Source: Anaeromyxobacter dehalogenans
Lineage (GTDB): Bacteria > Myxococcota_A > UBA9042 > DTJE01
DNA length: 15,345 nucleotides
Direction: 5' to 3'
Assembly (NCBI GenBank): GCA_020722625.1
Contig: DYKK01000041.1
Location: forward strand, 1-15,345
The stretch's first letter is position 1. Each line of letters opens with the position of its first letter. Under the pieces are notes generated by a model. That model was not told where the DNA came from. It saw only the letters and a list, made by a program, of their open reading frames with translations, and did not search any database. The position numbers were made by a program, and so were the translations under genes. Shown here piece by piece: positions 5,345 to 12,652 of this stretch.

Positions 5345-7081
5345 TCACGTCTCCAGCCTCAGGTGCTCCTCGGCATAGACGTAAAGCCGCCTCCACAGCA
5401 GACGGTTGGTCGCGACCACGAAGGCGCTCATGATCACGATGGTCAGGACGATCCCCGTCCAGTCCCCGTCGTGGGTGGCCCTGGTCATGGCCGCGCCGAG
5501 GCCGCGGCACGTCAGGGTCTGATCGCCCAGGGTGGCGACTTCGGCCACGATGGAGGCGTTCCATGCCCCGCCCGCCGCGGTGATCGCGCCGGTGACCCAG
5601 TAGGGCAGGACCACGGGCAGGACGATATGGCGGAACCGCTGCCGGCGTGTCAATCGCATGACGCGACCGACCTCCCGCAGGTCTTCCGGGATGGAAAGCG
5701 CTCCCACGACCACGTTGAACAGGATGTACCACTGCGACCCGATGACCATCAGGAACACGCTCCCGATGCCGAGGTGCACGTCGTACCGGATGAAGAGCCA
5801 CGTCAGCATCGGATAGACGAGGTTGGCCGGGAACGCGGCCCCCAACTGGATGATGGGCCGGAGGCGCCGGGCCAGGGCCGGCCTCAAGCCGATCGCGGTC
5901 CCGACGGGCACCCAGACCAGGGACGCCAGGGCCACGCACGCGAAGACGCGCAGCAGGGTGAACACGCCGTCCACCAGGTAGCCGAGCGCCTGCTCGGAAG
6001 TGACCCGGCCCGCCAGGTCCACGGCGCCGGCGAACACCCATCGCAGGACGAAAAAGCCTGCGCACGCCGCGAGCGCCCATCCCGCGACCCCCCTCCAGCG
6101 GCCCCGCGAGGACCCCACGCGCGCGCGCTGTGCGATGACCGGGAGGTTGTTCACGAAAAAGGACGCGGCCGGGCGGATCACACGTTCGCGGAGGACCTCG
6201 ACGATCCGCGACCGCTCGATGGCGGTCAGGACGGCGGATTCCATCTCCTCGTCGAGGGCGCCGGCGGGGCCGAACTTTCGCGCCCACGCCAGGAGCGGGC
6301 GGAAGAACAGGAGGTCCAGCAGGACGATCACCACGAGCATCGTCACGATGGCCACGGCGATGTGCCAGAAGTCGCCGGCCTCGACCGCGGTCGCGAGGTA
6401 CGACCCGATCCCCGGAAGGCGGATGTCGCGGCCCAGGACGGTGATGGCCTCGCTCGCCGCCAGGAAGAACCACCCGCCCCCGAACGAGACCATCGCATTC
6501 CAGACGAGACCGTTCATCGCGAACGGGACCTCGACGCGCGCGAAGCGCTGAAACGGCGTGAGCCGCATGACCAGGACGGCCTCGTGGAGGTCGCGGGGGA
6601 TGGCCCGCACCGACTGGAAGAACGAGTAGGCCATGTTCCACGCCTGGCTCGTGAAGATGGCGAAGATGGACGCGAGTTCCATCCCGAGCAGCGACCCGGG
6701 GAACAGGGCCATGAAGCCGGTCAAGGTGACGGAAAGGAACCCCAGGACCGGCACGGACTGGAGGATGTCCAGGAGCGGCATGAGGATCCGTTCCGCCCGG
6801 GGGCTGTGGGCGGCGAGGGAGCCATAGGTGAAGGTGAAGACCAGGGTCCACGAGAAGGCGATGAACATCCGCGCGACGGACCGGAAGGCGTAGTAGGGGA
6901 GGTGCGCGAGGTCGAGGCGGATCTCGATCGCCTCGTGGGCGACCGGGGCGGTCATGCTTCGGCCGAGGTGGACAAGCGCCACGAGGAGCGCGAACACGGC
7001 CAGCGCGACCGGGAGGTCAGCGGCGGTGAAGGGGGCCCGCCCGCGGAAGAACGGACGGGAAAGGGTCCAGGGGCGCAGCAT
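5345..7081 (-). CDS. ABC transporter permease with two fused membrane domains, NitT/TauT type
   Basis: A roughly 578-residue inner-membrane protein containing two binding-protein-dependent permease domains in one chain. The first (about residues 80-290) has an EAA-type coupling loop around HEAVLVMRLTPFQRFARVEVP; the second (about 350-570) has LREVGRVMRLTRRQRFRHIVLP and the family tail around GLGAAMTRATHDGDW. Fusion means one chain replaces the usual homodimer. Start choice: ATG at 7081 has GGGA 6 nt upstream; GTG at 7084 is also possible but its spacing is only 3 nt. The substrate cannot be read from the sequence: no periplasmic binding protein gene lies nearby, although importers of this class need one. 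Its promoter is at 7130-7158. Confidence 0.92.
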   Translation of the reverse strand: MLRPWTLSRPFFRGRAPFTAADLPVALAVFALLVALVHLGRSMTAPVAHEAIEIRLDLAHLPYYAFRSVARMFIAFSWTLVFTFTYGSLAAHSPRAERILMPLLDILQSVPVLGFLSVTLTGFMALFPGSLLGMELASIFAIFTSQAWNMAYSFFQSVRAIPRDLHEAVLVMRLTPFQRFARVEVPFAMNGLVWNAMVSFGGGWFFLAASEAITVLGRDIRLPGIGSYLATAVEAGDFWHIAVAIVTMLVVIVLLDLLFFRPLLAWARKFGPAGALDEEMESAVLTAIERSRIVEVLRERVIRPAASFFVNNLPVIAQRARVGSSRGRWRGVAGWALAACAGFFVLRWVFAGAVDLAGRVTSEQALGYLVDGVFTLLRVFACVALASLVWVPVGTAIGLRPALARRLRPIIQLGAAFPANLVYPMLTWLFIRYDVHLGIGSVFLMVIGSQWYILFNVVVGALSIPEDLREVGRVMRLTRRQRFRHIVLPVVLPYWVTGAITAAGGAWNASIVAEVATLGDQTLTCRGLGAAMTRATHDGDWTGIVLTIVIMSAFVVATNRLLWRRLYVYAEEHLRLET

Positions 7082-7129
7082 CACCGTTCCCGTCCATCGA
7101 GAGAGTCCCGCGCGACGTTCCGGGGGCGA

Positions 7130-7158
7130 AGTCTAGACGCCGGGATGATCGGCGTCAA
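7130..7158 (-). promoter_or_regulatory. Sigma-70-like promoter of the ABC transporter operon
   Basis: On the minus strand the -35 is TTGACG (7153-7158, 5 of 6) and the -10 is TAGACT (7130-7135, 4 of 6) with a 17-bp spacer. The start site would fall near 7123, leaving a leader of about 40 nt before the permease start. It is the best promoter match in the window. The -10 overlaps a small palindrome, GTCTAGAC (7131-7138). Confidence 0.6.
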
Positions 7159-7206
7159 ACGGAAAACCGGGTCCCTCGATGCACCGACCCGCGGGCGTGG
7201 GCCGCA

Positions 7207-7355
7207 GGATCCGGGGTCCGGGGTCCGGGATCCGGGGTGCGGGATCCGGGGTCGCGGTGGACGTGGGTTTGTCGTCACACCCCGTCCCCCGCGTCCAACG
7301 CGGCCCTGACACTGACACTGTTCCTGAACCTGTTCCCTGACCCTGCCTCTGTCAC
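7207..7355. repeat. Dispersed intergenic repeat, second locus (single copy)
   Basis: About 149 bp with the same order of modules as the 155-bp unit at 1-310: a GGGGTCC/GGGATCC head, the core GTCGCGGTGGACGTGG followed by TTTGTCGTCA, a CGCGTCCAACGCGG block, TGACACTGACACTG, and a CCTGAACCTGTTCC tail ending CTGTCAC. It is diverged from the first locus but easily aligned and in the same orientation. In the rest of 7085-7568 there is the ABC promoter, then 7356-7460 in which I see no gene or clear signal. Confidence 0.88.
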
Positions 7356-7473
7356 GACATCGCCTGGCAGTCCCTGGCTGTCTCGGAGATCGGTCGCGAC
7401 GTGGCGCGAGCGGGGTTGGCTACGCCGACGCTTCGCGTTCGCGTCCACAGGAGAACGACAGGAGGCGAATCCG

Positions 7474-7542
7474 ATGTCTGATGACTTTCAGAGACCAAAT
7501 GGAAAGCGAGGGCTTGCTTGTCGTCCCCCGGTTCGCGCATGA
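7474..7542 (+). CDS. Possible 22-residue leader peptide
   Basis: A short frame, ATG at 7474 to TGA at 7540-7542, encoding MSDDFQRPNGKRGLACRPPV plus two residues. It has a strong AGGAGG 8 nt upstream. Its stop overlaps an ATG at 7539 (ATGA), which is in frame with the next gene and would extend that gene by 10 residues. The stretch is less GC-rich than the rest of the window. It could be a translated leader that couples into the nucleotidyltransferase pair, or the remnant of something larger. No homologue is recognised. Confidence 0.25.
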   Translation: MSDDFQRPNGKRGLACRPPVRA

Positions 7543-7555
7543 TCAATCGCGGATC

Positions 7556-7560
7556 GGAGG
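7556..7560 (+). promoter_or_regulatory. Shine-Dalgarno choosing the 7569 start
   Basis: GGAGG lies 8 nt before the ATG at 7569. It favours this start over an upstream TTG (7518) or ATG (7539) in the same frame. Confidence 0.65.
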
Positions 7561-7568
7561 CCCACGCG

Positions 7569-7835
7569 ATGCCGCCGGAAGTCGGAGAGATGCTCGACAC
7601 GCCGCCCGAGGCGCGGCGGTTCTACTACGTCCGACTCGCCGCGCTCTCTCCGACCGGGCGTCTGGCGATCCTCTTCGCCCAGAACCGCATGGTTCGCGAA
7701 GTCGCGGAGGCGTCCATCCGTCGAGCGCATCCCGGCATCGAGGCCGGTGAACTTCGAGTGCGGCTCGCCGTCAGGCTGTATGGCCGGGAGACCGTGGGGG
7801 GCGTCCTGGGCGACCTCCCGGAGGACGCGAGGTGA
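7569..7835 (+). CDS. Small hypothetical protein paired with a nucleotidyltransferase, possible antitoxin partner
   Basis: An 88-residue, mostly helical, Arg/Glu/Leu-rich protein with no signal peptide or membrane segment. Features include RFYYVRLAALSPTGRLAILF (17-36) and EVAEASIRRAHPGIEAGELR (44-63), which look like a two-helix unit followed by a short acidic tail. Proteins of this general look (an 'RxxHP'-like turn, then E-L-R-x-R-L) recur directly upstream of AbiEii/DUF6036-like nucleotidyltransferases in other bacteria, as I recall. Its stop overlaps the next gene's GTG start by 4 nt (GTGA), so the two are translationally coupled. No DNA-binding motif is evident. A role as cognate antitoxin is inferred from the pairing alone. 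Confidence 0.72.
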   Translation: MPPEVGEMLDTPPEARRFYYVRLAALSPTGRLAILFAQNRMVREVAEASIRRAHPGIEAGELRVRLAVRLYGRETVGGVLGDLPEDAR

Positions 7836-8440
7836 ACCGTCCCGACGAAACCCTGTCCGTTGTGATCCGGGTCGCGGACGCCCTCAAACGAGCCGGCGTC
7901 GAATACATGGTGGGCGGCAGCATGGCGAGCAGCGCCCATGGCGAGCCGCGTTCCACGCGCGACGTGGACTTCGCGGTGCGGATGACGGAAGCGGATGTCC
8001 CTCGATTCGTCGAGGCGCTCGGCCCCGACTTCGCGGTGGACGAGGTCGCCCTTTGCAACGCCATCCGGATGGGCCGGTCCGTCAACATCTTCTTCCTGCC
8101 GTCTTTCATGAAGATCGACCTCTTCATCCGCGGTCGGGACGAATACGACCGGTCCGAGTTCTCCCGGAAGGCCGAGATCGAGTTCGCGTCCGGCGTGTGC
8201 CTGTCCACGTCGAGCCCCGAGGACATCCTTCTGTGGAAACTGCGCTGGTACCGGATGGGCGGCGAGGTCTCGGATCAGCAGTGGCGGGATGTGCTGGGAC
8301 TGCTCCGCGTCAGCAGGCCGATCATGGAGATGGACTATGTCCGTGCCTGGGCCGTGCGCCATGGCGTGGACGACCTACTCGACCGGGCGTTGATCCAGGC
8401 CGCCGCCGGGATGACGCCCGAGAGGGGCCGGGATGGGTGA
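7832..8440 (+). CDS. Nucleotidyltransferase-fold protein (AbiEii/DUF6036-like)
   Basis: A 202-residue protein with the hallmarks of the polymerase-beta nucleotidyltransferase fold: GGSMASSAHGEPRSTRDVDF (28-47) contains the GGS turn and the two metal-binding aspartates D44 and D46, and KIDLF supplies the likely third acidic residue, D96. SPEDILLWKLRWYR (128-141) is the helix typical of AbiEii/DUF6036-type proteins. Such enzymes transfer nucleotides to tRNA or protein in several toxin-antitoxin systems; others have unknown targets. The start is GTG at 7832, with GGAGG at 7820-7824 and a 4-nt overlap with the gene before. Both genes sit between two copies of the dispersed repeat. All catalytic residues seem intact. 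Toxin activity is inferred. Confidence 0.82.
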   Translation: MNRPDETLSVVIRVADALKRAGVEYMVGGSMASSAHGEPRSTRDVDFAVRMTEADVPRFVEALGPDFAVDEVALCNAIRMGRSVNIFFLPSFMKIDLFIRGRDEYDRSEFSRKAEIEFASGVCLSTSSPEDILLWKLRWYRMGGEVSDQQWRDVLGLLRVSRPIMEMDYVRAWAVRHGVDDLLDRALIQAAAGMTPERGRDG

Positions 8441-8452
8441 CGCCGTGCCGAG

Positions 8453-8663
8453 ACGTGGACCTGGCACTGGCACTGACATTGTCCCTGAATCTGTCCACTG
8501 AACCTGTTTCCGGGATCCGGCATCCGGGGTCCGGTGTCGCGGTGCACGTGGGTTTGTCGTCATGCTCCGATCACCGCGTCCAACGTGGACCTGGCGCTGG
8601 CGCTGACACTGACACTGTCCCCTGTCCCTGTCCCCTGTCCCTGTCCCCTGTCACTGACACTGC
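8453..8663. repeat. Dispersed intergenic repeat, third locus (partial plus full copy in tandem)
   Basis: A tail-only copy (8453-8508: GACCTGGCACTGGCACTGAC, then CTGTCCACTGAACCTGT) runs directly into a full copy (8509-8663) that has a short GGGATCC head, the core GTCGCGGTGCACGTGG with TTTGTCGTCA, CGCGTCCAACG, repeated TGACACTG, and an expanded tail. The tail-to-head junction has the same form as in the perfect tandem at 1-310, so the element amplifies as a head-to-tail unit. Orientation matches the other loci. The 8441-8751 gap holds this, the minisatellite at 8615-8653 and an inverted repeat, with no gene seen. Confidence 0.85.
8615..8653. repeat. 13-bp minisatellite (three units)
   Basis: The unit CTGTCCCCTGTCC is repeated exactly at 8615-8627 and 8628-8640 and with one change at 8641-8653. 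It lies inside the tail module of the third repeat locus and shows expansion there relative to the other copies. Confidence 0.9.
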
Positions 8664-8695
8664 CAGTACCGCGTTGGGGACCTTCCGAACCGGTT

Positions 8696-8713
8696 GACCC
8701 GGCCCTCCGGGTC
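8696..8713. repeat. Inverted repeat upstream of the TMTC-like gene
   Basis: GACCCGG (8696-8702) and CCGGGTC (8707-8713) form a perfect 7-bp stem with a 4-nt loop. It overlaps a weak -35-like TTGACC (8694-8699), for which the possible -10 (around 8717-8723) is poor. It could be an operator or just a small hairpin; no T-run follows. Confidence 0.35.
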
Positions 8714-8751
8714 GTCCTACCTTCCCCTCCAGGACCCGGACGGATCGGGGG

Positions 8752-10377
8752 ATGGACCTCGCGAGGATCGCACGGGCGCTCGAAAGGCCTCGCGCGGCGA
8801 GCCTCGTCCTGGTGGCCGCGTGCCTGGTCGCCTATTCGGGGTCGCCGTTCAACGGGTTCGTGGCGGACGACCACGCGGTGCTCGAGCAGGACCCGGTCGT
8901 CACCACGCCGGGACGGGCCTTCGATGCCTTCACGAACGCGTACCGGGGCGTGGTCTATCGTCCCCTGACCGTGTGGACCTTCGCCGTCCAGTGGCAGGTC
9001 CACGGTCCCGTGCCGTGGGCCTTTCATCTGGTCAATGTGCTCCTGCACGCGGTCATGACGGTCCTCGTGTTTTACCTGGTCCGGGTCCTCGGCCGCGCGG
9101 GTCCCGGGGCCTCGCTCGTCGCGGCCCTGGTCTTCGCCGTCCACACGGTCCATACGGACGCGGTGAGCCCGGTGGTCGGGCGGGCGGACCTCCTGGCCGC
9201 GACGGCGTCCGTGGCCGCGTTCCTGTCCTGGCGGCGTTGGGTCCTCGCGGGACGCCTGTTCGCCCTGGCCGGGACAGGCCTCCTGACCCTCCTCGGACTG
9301 CTTGCCAAGGAGTCCGCCGGCCCCCTCCCGCTCTTCGCCGCGGCGTGGGTGCTGCTGGACCGGGACGGGCCTGTGGACCGCCCGCTTTGGGGCAACCTCC
9401 AGGAAAGACGGCGCGCCCTCCTGGGCGCGGTCCCGGCGTTCCTGGCGCCGCTCGCGGTGGCCGGGGCCGCGCGCGCCGCGGTGCTCGGCGCGGCCCTGAC
9501 CCCGGCCTGGAGTCCCTATTTCGATTCCGTGGACGGCGGGGCCGCCTTCTGGACCCTCCTGGGCATCGGGGCGCGCTACCTGTGGTTGACCGTCGTCCCG
9601 TATCCCCTGTCCCCGGATTACACGTGGGAATCCATCCCGACCGCGTCCGGCCCCCTGGAGCCCTGGACGCTCGCGGGCCTGGTCGCGCTGCCGGCCCTGG
9701 TCGCCCTGACCGTGCGCCTCCTGTCCCGCCGCGGGCCTCCGGCCATTGGAGCGGGCCTGGGCCTGACGTGGTTCCTCGTCTTCATGCTCCCCGCGACCCA
9801 CATCATTCCCCTGATGGTCCCCATGGCGGAGCGCCTGACCTACCTCGCCTCGGCCGGCGCGTGCGTGGCCCTGGCCCCGGCCCTGGCCCGCGCGGCCCGC
9901 CTCCGGCCCGTGGCGACTCGGGTCCTGGCGTCGCTGGATGTCGTGGTCCTCCTGGGCATGACGATCGAGCGCGACCGCGTGTGGCGCGACGACCTGACCC
10001 TGTGGTCCGACGCGGTGGCCACGCACCCCCGGAGCGCGCTTTCCCTGATGAATCTGGCCGGTGCCCTGGTCCCGGCCGGCGAGACCGCGAAGGCGCTCGG
10101 GGCCATGCAGCGCGCGGTCGAGGTCGCGCCGTGGCGGTGGGACTTCCGGGTCACCCTGGCCGACCTTCTGCATGACGCCGGCCGGCACGAGGACGAGGCG
10201 CGGGTCCTCGTCGAGGGGATGCGTTCGGGCCCGGGAGACCCGGCCCGCGCGTGCCGCGCCCTCGGGGAGGTGAGGCCGGGGATCGACATCGAGGCCTGTA
10301 CGCGGGGTCTCGGCGGGCTTCCTGGTTCCGGCCCGGCCGGACCCACGCTGGAAAACGTGATGACAACTCCTCGTTGA
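8752..10377 (+). CDS. TMTC-like GT-C membrane glycosyltransferase with C-terminal TPR
   Basis: A 541-residue polytopic inner-membrane protein. Marks of the TMTC/DUF1736 group are VADDHAVL (37-44) with the acidic pair D39-D40 in the first external loop, VYRPLTVWTFAVQW (68-81), HTVHTDAVSPVVGRADLLAA (131-150), LLAKES (183-188) and HIIPLMVPMAERLTYLAS (350-367). About ten hydrophobic segments lie between residues 15 and 402. Residues about 415-500 form one or two TPR-like repeats. In animals TMTC proteins transfer mannose to protein; bacterial relatives are largely uncharacterised and probably use a lipid-linked sugar on the periplasmic side. Acceptor and sugar are unknown. The ATG at 8752 has only a weak ribosome binding site. 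The lipoprotein gene follows 38 bp later and has its own candidate promoter. Confidence 0.8.
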   Translation: MDLARIARALERPRAASLVLVAACLVAYSGSPFNGFVADDHAVLEQDPVVTTPGRAFDAFTNAYRGVVYRPLTVWTFAVQWQVHGPVPWAFHLVNVLLHAVMTVLVFYLVRVLGRAGPGASLVAALVFAVHTVHTDAVSPVVGRADLLAATASVAAFLSWRRWVLAGRLFALAGTGLLTLLGLLAKESAGPLPLFAAAWVLLDRDGPVDRPLWGNLQERRRALLGAVPAFLAPLAVAGAARAAVLGAALTPAWSPYFDSVDGGAAFWTLLGIGARYLWLTVVPYPLSPDYTWESIPTASGPLEPWTLAGLVALPALVALTVRLLSRRGPPAIGAGLGLTWFLVFMLPATHIIPLMVPMAERLTYLASAGACVALAPALARAARLRPVATRVLASLDVVVLLGMTIERDRVWRDDLTLWSDAVATHPRSALSLMNLAGALVPAGETAKALGAMQRAVEVAPWRWDFRVTLADLLHDAGRHEDEARVLVEGMRSGPGDPARACRALGEVRPGIDIEACTRGLGGLPGSGPAGPTLENVMTTPR

Positions 10378-10389
10378 ATCCGGTACACT
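10360..10389 (+). promoter_or_regulatory. Candidate promoter of the lipoprotein gene
   Basis: ATGACA (10360-10365, 5 of 6 to the -35) and TACACT (10384-10389, 4 of 6 to the -10) are separated by 18 bp. The pair overlaps the end of the TMTC-like gene. The start site would be near 10396, 20 nt before the ATG at 10416. Confidence 0.4.
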
Positions 10390-10415
10390 TCAATGGCTTT
10401 CAGGGAGAGGCGGCC

Positions 10416-11963
10416 ATGAAGACGGGTTTCCGCAGCATCGCAACCACGGTGATCGCGTGCGCCCTCGCGGCCTGCGGAGGCGGATCCGGGCCGGGCCCGA
10501 CGGACGCGGCGACCGACCACGGGCAGGACGACGGGTCCGCCCCCGGGGACGAGGCGCCCGAGGGCGCGGTCCCGGACGGCCAGGCGGGCGAGGGCGTCGA
10601 GGTCCTCGGGGACACGGGTCCGGCGGACGTCCCGCCGCAGCCCGGCGGGTTCGGCTGGCCCTGCTCGGAGCCCACGGACTGCGACTCGCGGTTCTGCGTG
10701 GACTCGCCCCAGGGCAAGGTCTGCACGACCTTCTGCGTCGAGGAGTGCCCCAACGAGTGGTCCTGCAAGACCTTCACGATGGGGTCGGACGTGGTCTCCC
10801 TGTGCGTGCCCCTGTATTTGAACCTCTGCGACCCCTGCCTGGAGAACAAGGACTGCAACAGCGAGTTCACGGGCGGCGAGGCCCTCTGCGTGTCCTATGG
10901 CGGTGCGGGCCGGTTCTGCGGCGGCGACTGCGCGAGCGGGCAGACCTGCCCGGCCGGGTATGAGTGCCGCGAGGTCGAGGACGCGGGAGGGAACCAGCGG
11001 TTGCAGTGCGTGCCCCCGGAGGGGACCGAGTGCCGGTGCAGCACGCGCGCGATCCAGTTGGGCCTTTCGACCGAGTGCTTCGTGATGAACGAGTACGGGA
11101 CGTGCACCGGGACGCGCAAGTGCGTGGTCACCGGCCTGAAGGCGTGCGACGCGAAGACCCCCGCGAAGGAGGACTGCAACGGGCTCGACGACGACTGCGA
11201 CGGCCTGACCGACGAGGTCCAGGGCCAGGTCCCGTGCTCGAAAAAGAACGAATTCGGGGAATGCCCGGGCTTCGGGGAGTGCGTGGGCGGGGTCATCGTG
11301 GGGTGCGACGCGAAGGACCCGGCCCCGGAGGTCTGCAACGGGGTGGACGACGACTGCAACGGCGCCACGGACGACGCGATCTGCTACGACGGGAACCCGT
11401 GTACCCAGGACGGGTGCGACGTGGGCTCCGGCGCGTGCGTGTTCACGCCCGTGGCCGGGCCGTGCGACGACGGGAACCTCTGCACCCTGAACGACCACTG
11501 CGAGAACGGGCAGTGCGTGGGTGGGGCCCCCAAGGTCTGCGACGACGGGAATCCGTGCACGGACGACGTCTGCGACTCGGGCACGGGCGAGTGCAAGTCC
11601 CTGAACAACTCGAAGCCGTGCGAGGACGGCAACAAGTGTACGATCAACGACTCCTGCCTGAACGGGGCCTGCCAGTCCGGGCAGGTCAAGGACTGCAACG
11701 ATGACAACCCGTGCACCCTGAACGAGAAGTGCGACCCGGCGACCGGCAACTGCGTGTTCACGCCGAACGAGGGGGCCCCCTGCGACGATGCGAACGTCTG
11801 CACCGTGGGCGAGTTGTGCAGTGGAGGCAAGTGCGTTGGCGGGAAGGACTACTGCGAGGCGACCGCGGTCGTGTGCGTCCCGGGTCCCGGGCAGACCGTG
11901 TGCCTGGCCCCGAGTTGCGTGGAACTGGCCAGCTTCCCGATCTGCCCGTGTGTCTGTTTCTGA
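10416..11963 (+). CDS. Cysteine-rich secreted lipoprotein with MopE-type and disulfide repeats
   Basis: A 515-residue surface or periplasmic lipoprotein. The signal peptide is residues 1-19 with lipobox LAAC; C20 is lipidated and followed by Gly-rich sequence. Residues 21-80 are an acidic, low-complexity linker. Residues 83-208 are a cysteine-dense region. Two MopE-type motifs, CNGLDDDCDGLTDE (254-267) and CNGVDDDCNGATDD (307-320), probably bind Ca2+ or other metal. Six repeats of the form CDDGNxCTxxxxC lie between 323 and 475, for example CDDGNPCTDDVC, and the chain ends ICPCVCF. This layout is typical of myxobacterial exported proteins. The start is the ATG with GGGAGAGG 5-6 nt upstream, which places the signal peptide at the N-terminus; the longer frame from 10251 is rejected. 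It precedes the ECF sigma/anti-sigma pair. Function unknown. Confidence 0.88.
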   Translation: MKTGFRSIATTVIACALAACGGGSGPGPTDAATDHGQDDGSAPGDEAPEGAVPDGQAGEGVEVLGDTGPADVPPQPGGFGWPCSEPTDCDSRFCVDSPQGKVCTTFCVEECPNEWSCKTFTMGSDVVSLCVPLYLNLCDPCLENKDCNSEFTGGEALCVSYGGAGRFCGGDCASGQTCPAGYECREVEDAGGNQRLQCVPPEGTECRCSTRAIQLGLSTECFVMNEYGTCTGTRKCVVTGLKACDAKTPAKEDCNGLDDDCDGLTDEVQGQVPCSKKNEFGECPGFGECVGGVIVGCDAKDPAPEVCNGVDDDCNGATDDAICYDGNPCTQDGCDVGSGACVFTPVAGPCDDGNLCTLNDHCENGQCVGGAPKVCDDGNPCTDDVCDSGTGECKSLNNSKPCEDGNKCTINDSCLNGACQSGQVKDCNDDNPCTLNEKCDPATGNCVFTPNEGAPCDDANVCTVGELCSGGKCVGGKDYCEATAVVCVPGPGQTVCLAPSCVELASFPICPCVCF

Positions 11964-11970
11964 TCCCGAT

Positions 11971-11997
11971 GGAATAATCCCCTCGCAAACCCCGTTC
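11971..11997 (+). promoter_or_regulatory. Possible ECF-type autoregulated promoter
   Basis: GGAAT (11971-11975), 17 bp, then CGTTC (11993-11997) resembles the GGAAC-N16/17-CGT pattern of many ECF promoters. It lies 31 bp before the sigma factor ATG, as expected for self-regulation. The match is short and could be chance. Confidence 0.4.
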
Positions 11998-12028
11998 CCC
12001 GGTTGCCGTCGCCCGTGAGAGGGACCCG

Positions 12029-12652
12029 ATGAGGTGGTGGTCGCGTCGCCGGAACGAGCAGGACCGGTTCGAACGGGAGGCCCTGCCGCACCTGGACGCG
12101 GTCTATCGCTTCGCCCGGTCCCTGGCGCGCGACGAGGCCCTGGCCGACGACCTGGTCCAGGAGACGTACCTGAAGGCCCTGGCCTCGTTCGATTCCTTTC
12201 AGGAAGGCACGAACTGCAAGGCGTGGCTGTTCCGGATCCTGCGCAATACGTTCATCAACCGGATCCGCATGGGGGGCCGCGAGGTGGGCGTGGAGGATGC
12301 GCGGGAACTCCTCCAGTCCACGTCGCTCCAGGCCTGGTCGAGCCGCGCCTTCTACCGGGGTCCCGAGGCGAACGCCGTGCTCGGCGCGACCCGGGAACGG
12401 CTCGAAGCGGCCCTGCGCGACCTGCCGCGCGACTACCGGACGGTCGTGGTCCTGGCGGACGTCGAGGAGTTGTCGTACCGGGAGATCGCGGAGGTGATGG
12501 GCACCCCCATCGGGACCGTGATGTCGAGGCTGTTCCGCGCCCGGAGGCTTCTGCGGGAACAACTCGCGCAAACCACGGACCTCGCCCTGGACAACGGGGA
12601 CATCGTCCCGCTCCGACCCCGGTCGTCTCGGGAGGACCCCCATGGACTGTGA
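12029..12652 (+). CDS. ECF (group 4) RNA polymerase sigma factor
   Basis: A 207-residue sigma-70 family protein with only regions 2 and 4. Region 2 (about 20-83) includes ADDLVQETYLKAL (39-51) and NCKAWLFRILRNTFINRIR (62-80), which contact core polymerase and the -10 element. Region 4 (about 124-178) includes LPRDYRTVVVLADVEELSYR (132-151) and the recognition helix IGTVMSRLFRARRLLRE (161-177). A 40-residue linker separates them and a short tail follows. The ATG has an AGAGGG Shine-Dalgarno about 6 nt upstream. The gene overlaps the anti-sigma gene by 11 bp, so they are co-translated, and a self-type promoter lies at 11971. It probably controls a small envelope-linked regulon; the neighbouring lipoprotein is a candidate target. 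Confidence 0.95.
   Translation: MRWWSRRRNEQDRFEREALPHLDAVYRFARSLARDEALADDLVQETYLKALASFDSFQEGTNCKAWLFRILRNTFINRIRMGGREVGVEDARELLQSTSLQAWSSRAFYRGPEANAVLGATRERLEAALRDLPRDYRTVVVLADVEELSYREIAEVMGTPIGTVMSRLFRARRLLREQLAQTTDLALDNGDIVPLRPRSSREDPHGL

Noticed and set aside
3622..5433. A 603-codon plus-strand frame crossing the BMC-T end and the ABC ATPase gene
   Set aside because: It overlaps two well-supported genes out of frame and reads as Arg/Ala-rich then Asp/His/Leu-rich low-complexity sequence.
5144..7309. A 721-codon plus-strand open frame opposite the ABC genes
   Set aside because: The translation is charged low-complexity sequence (Gly, Asp, Arg, His, Gln), with no domain; the minus strand holds clear ABC ATPase and permease motifs. 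It is a GC-rich antisense shadow.
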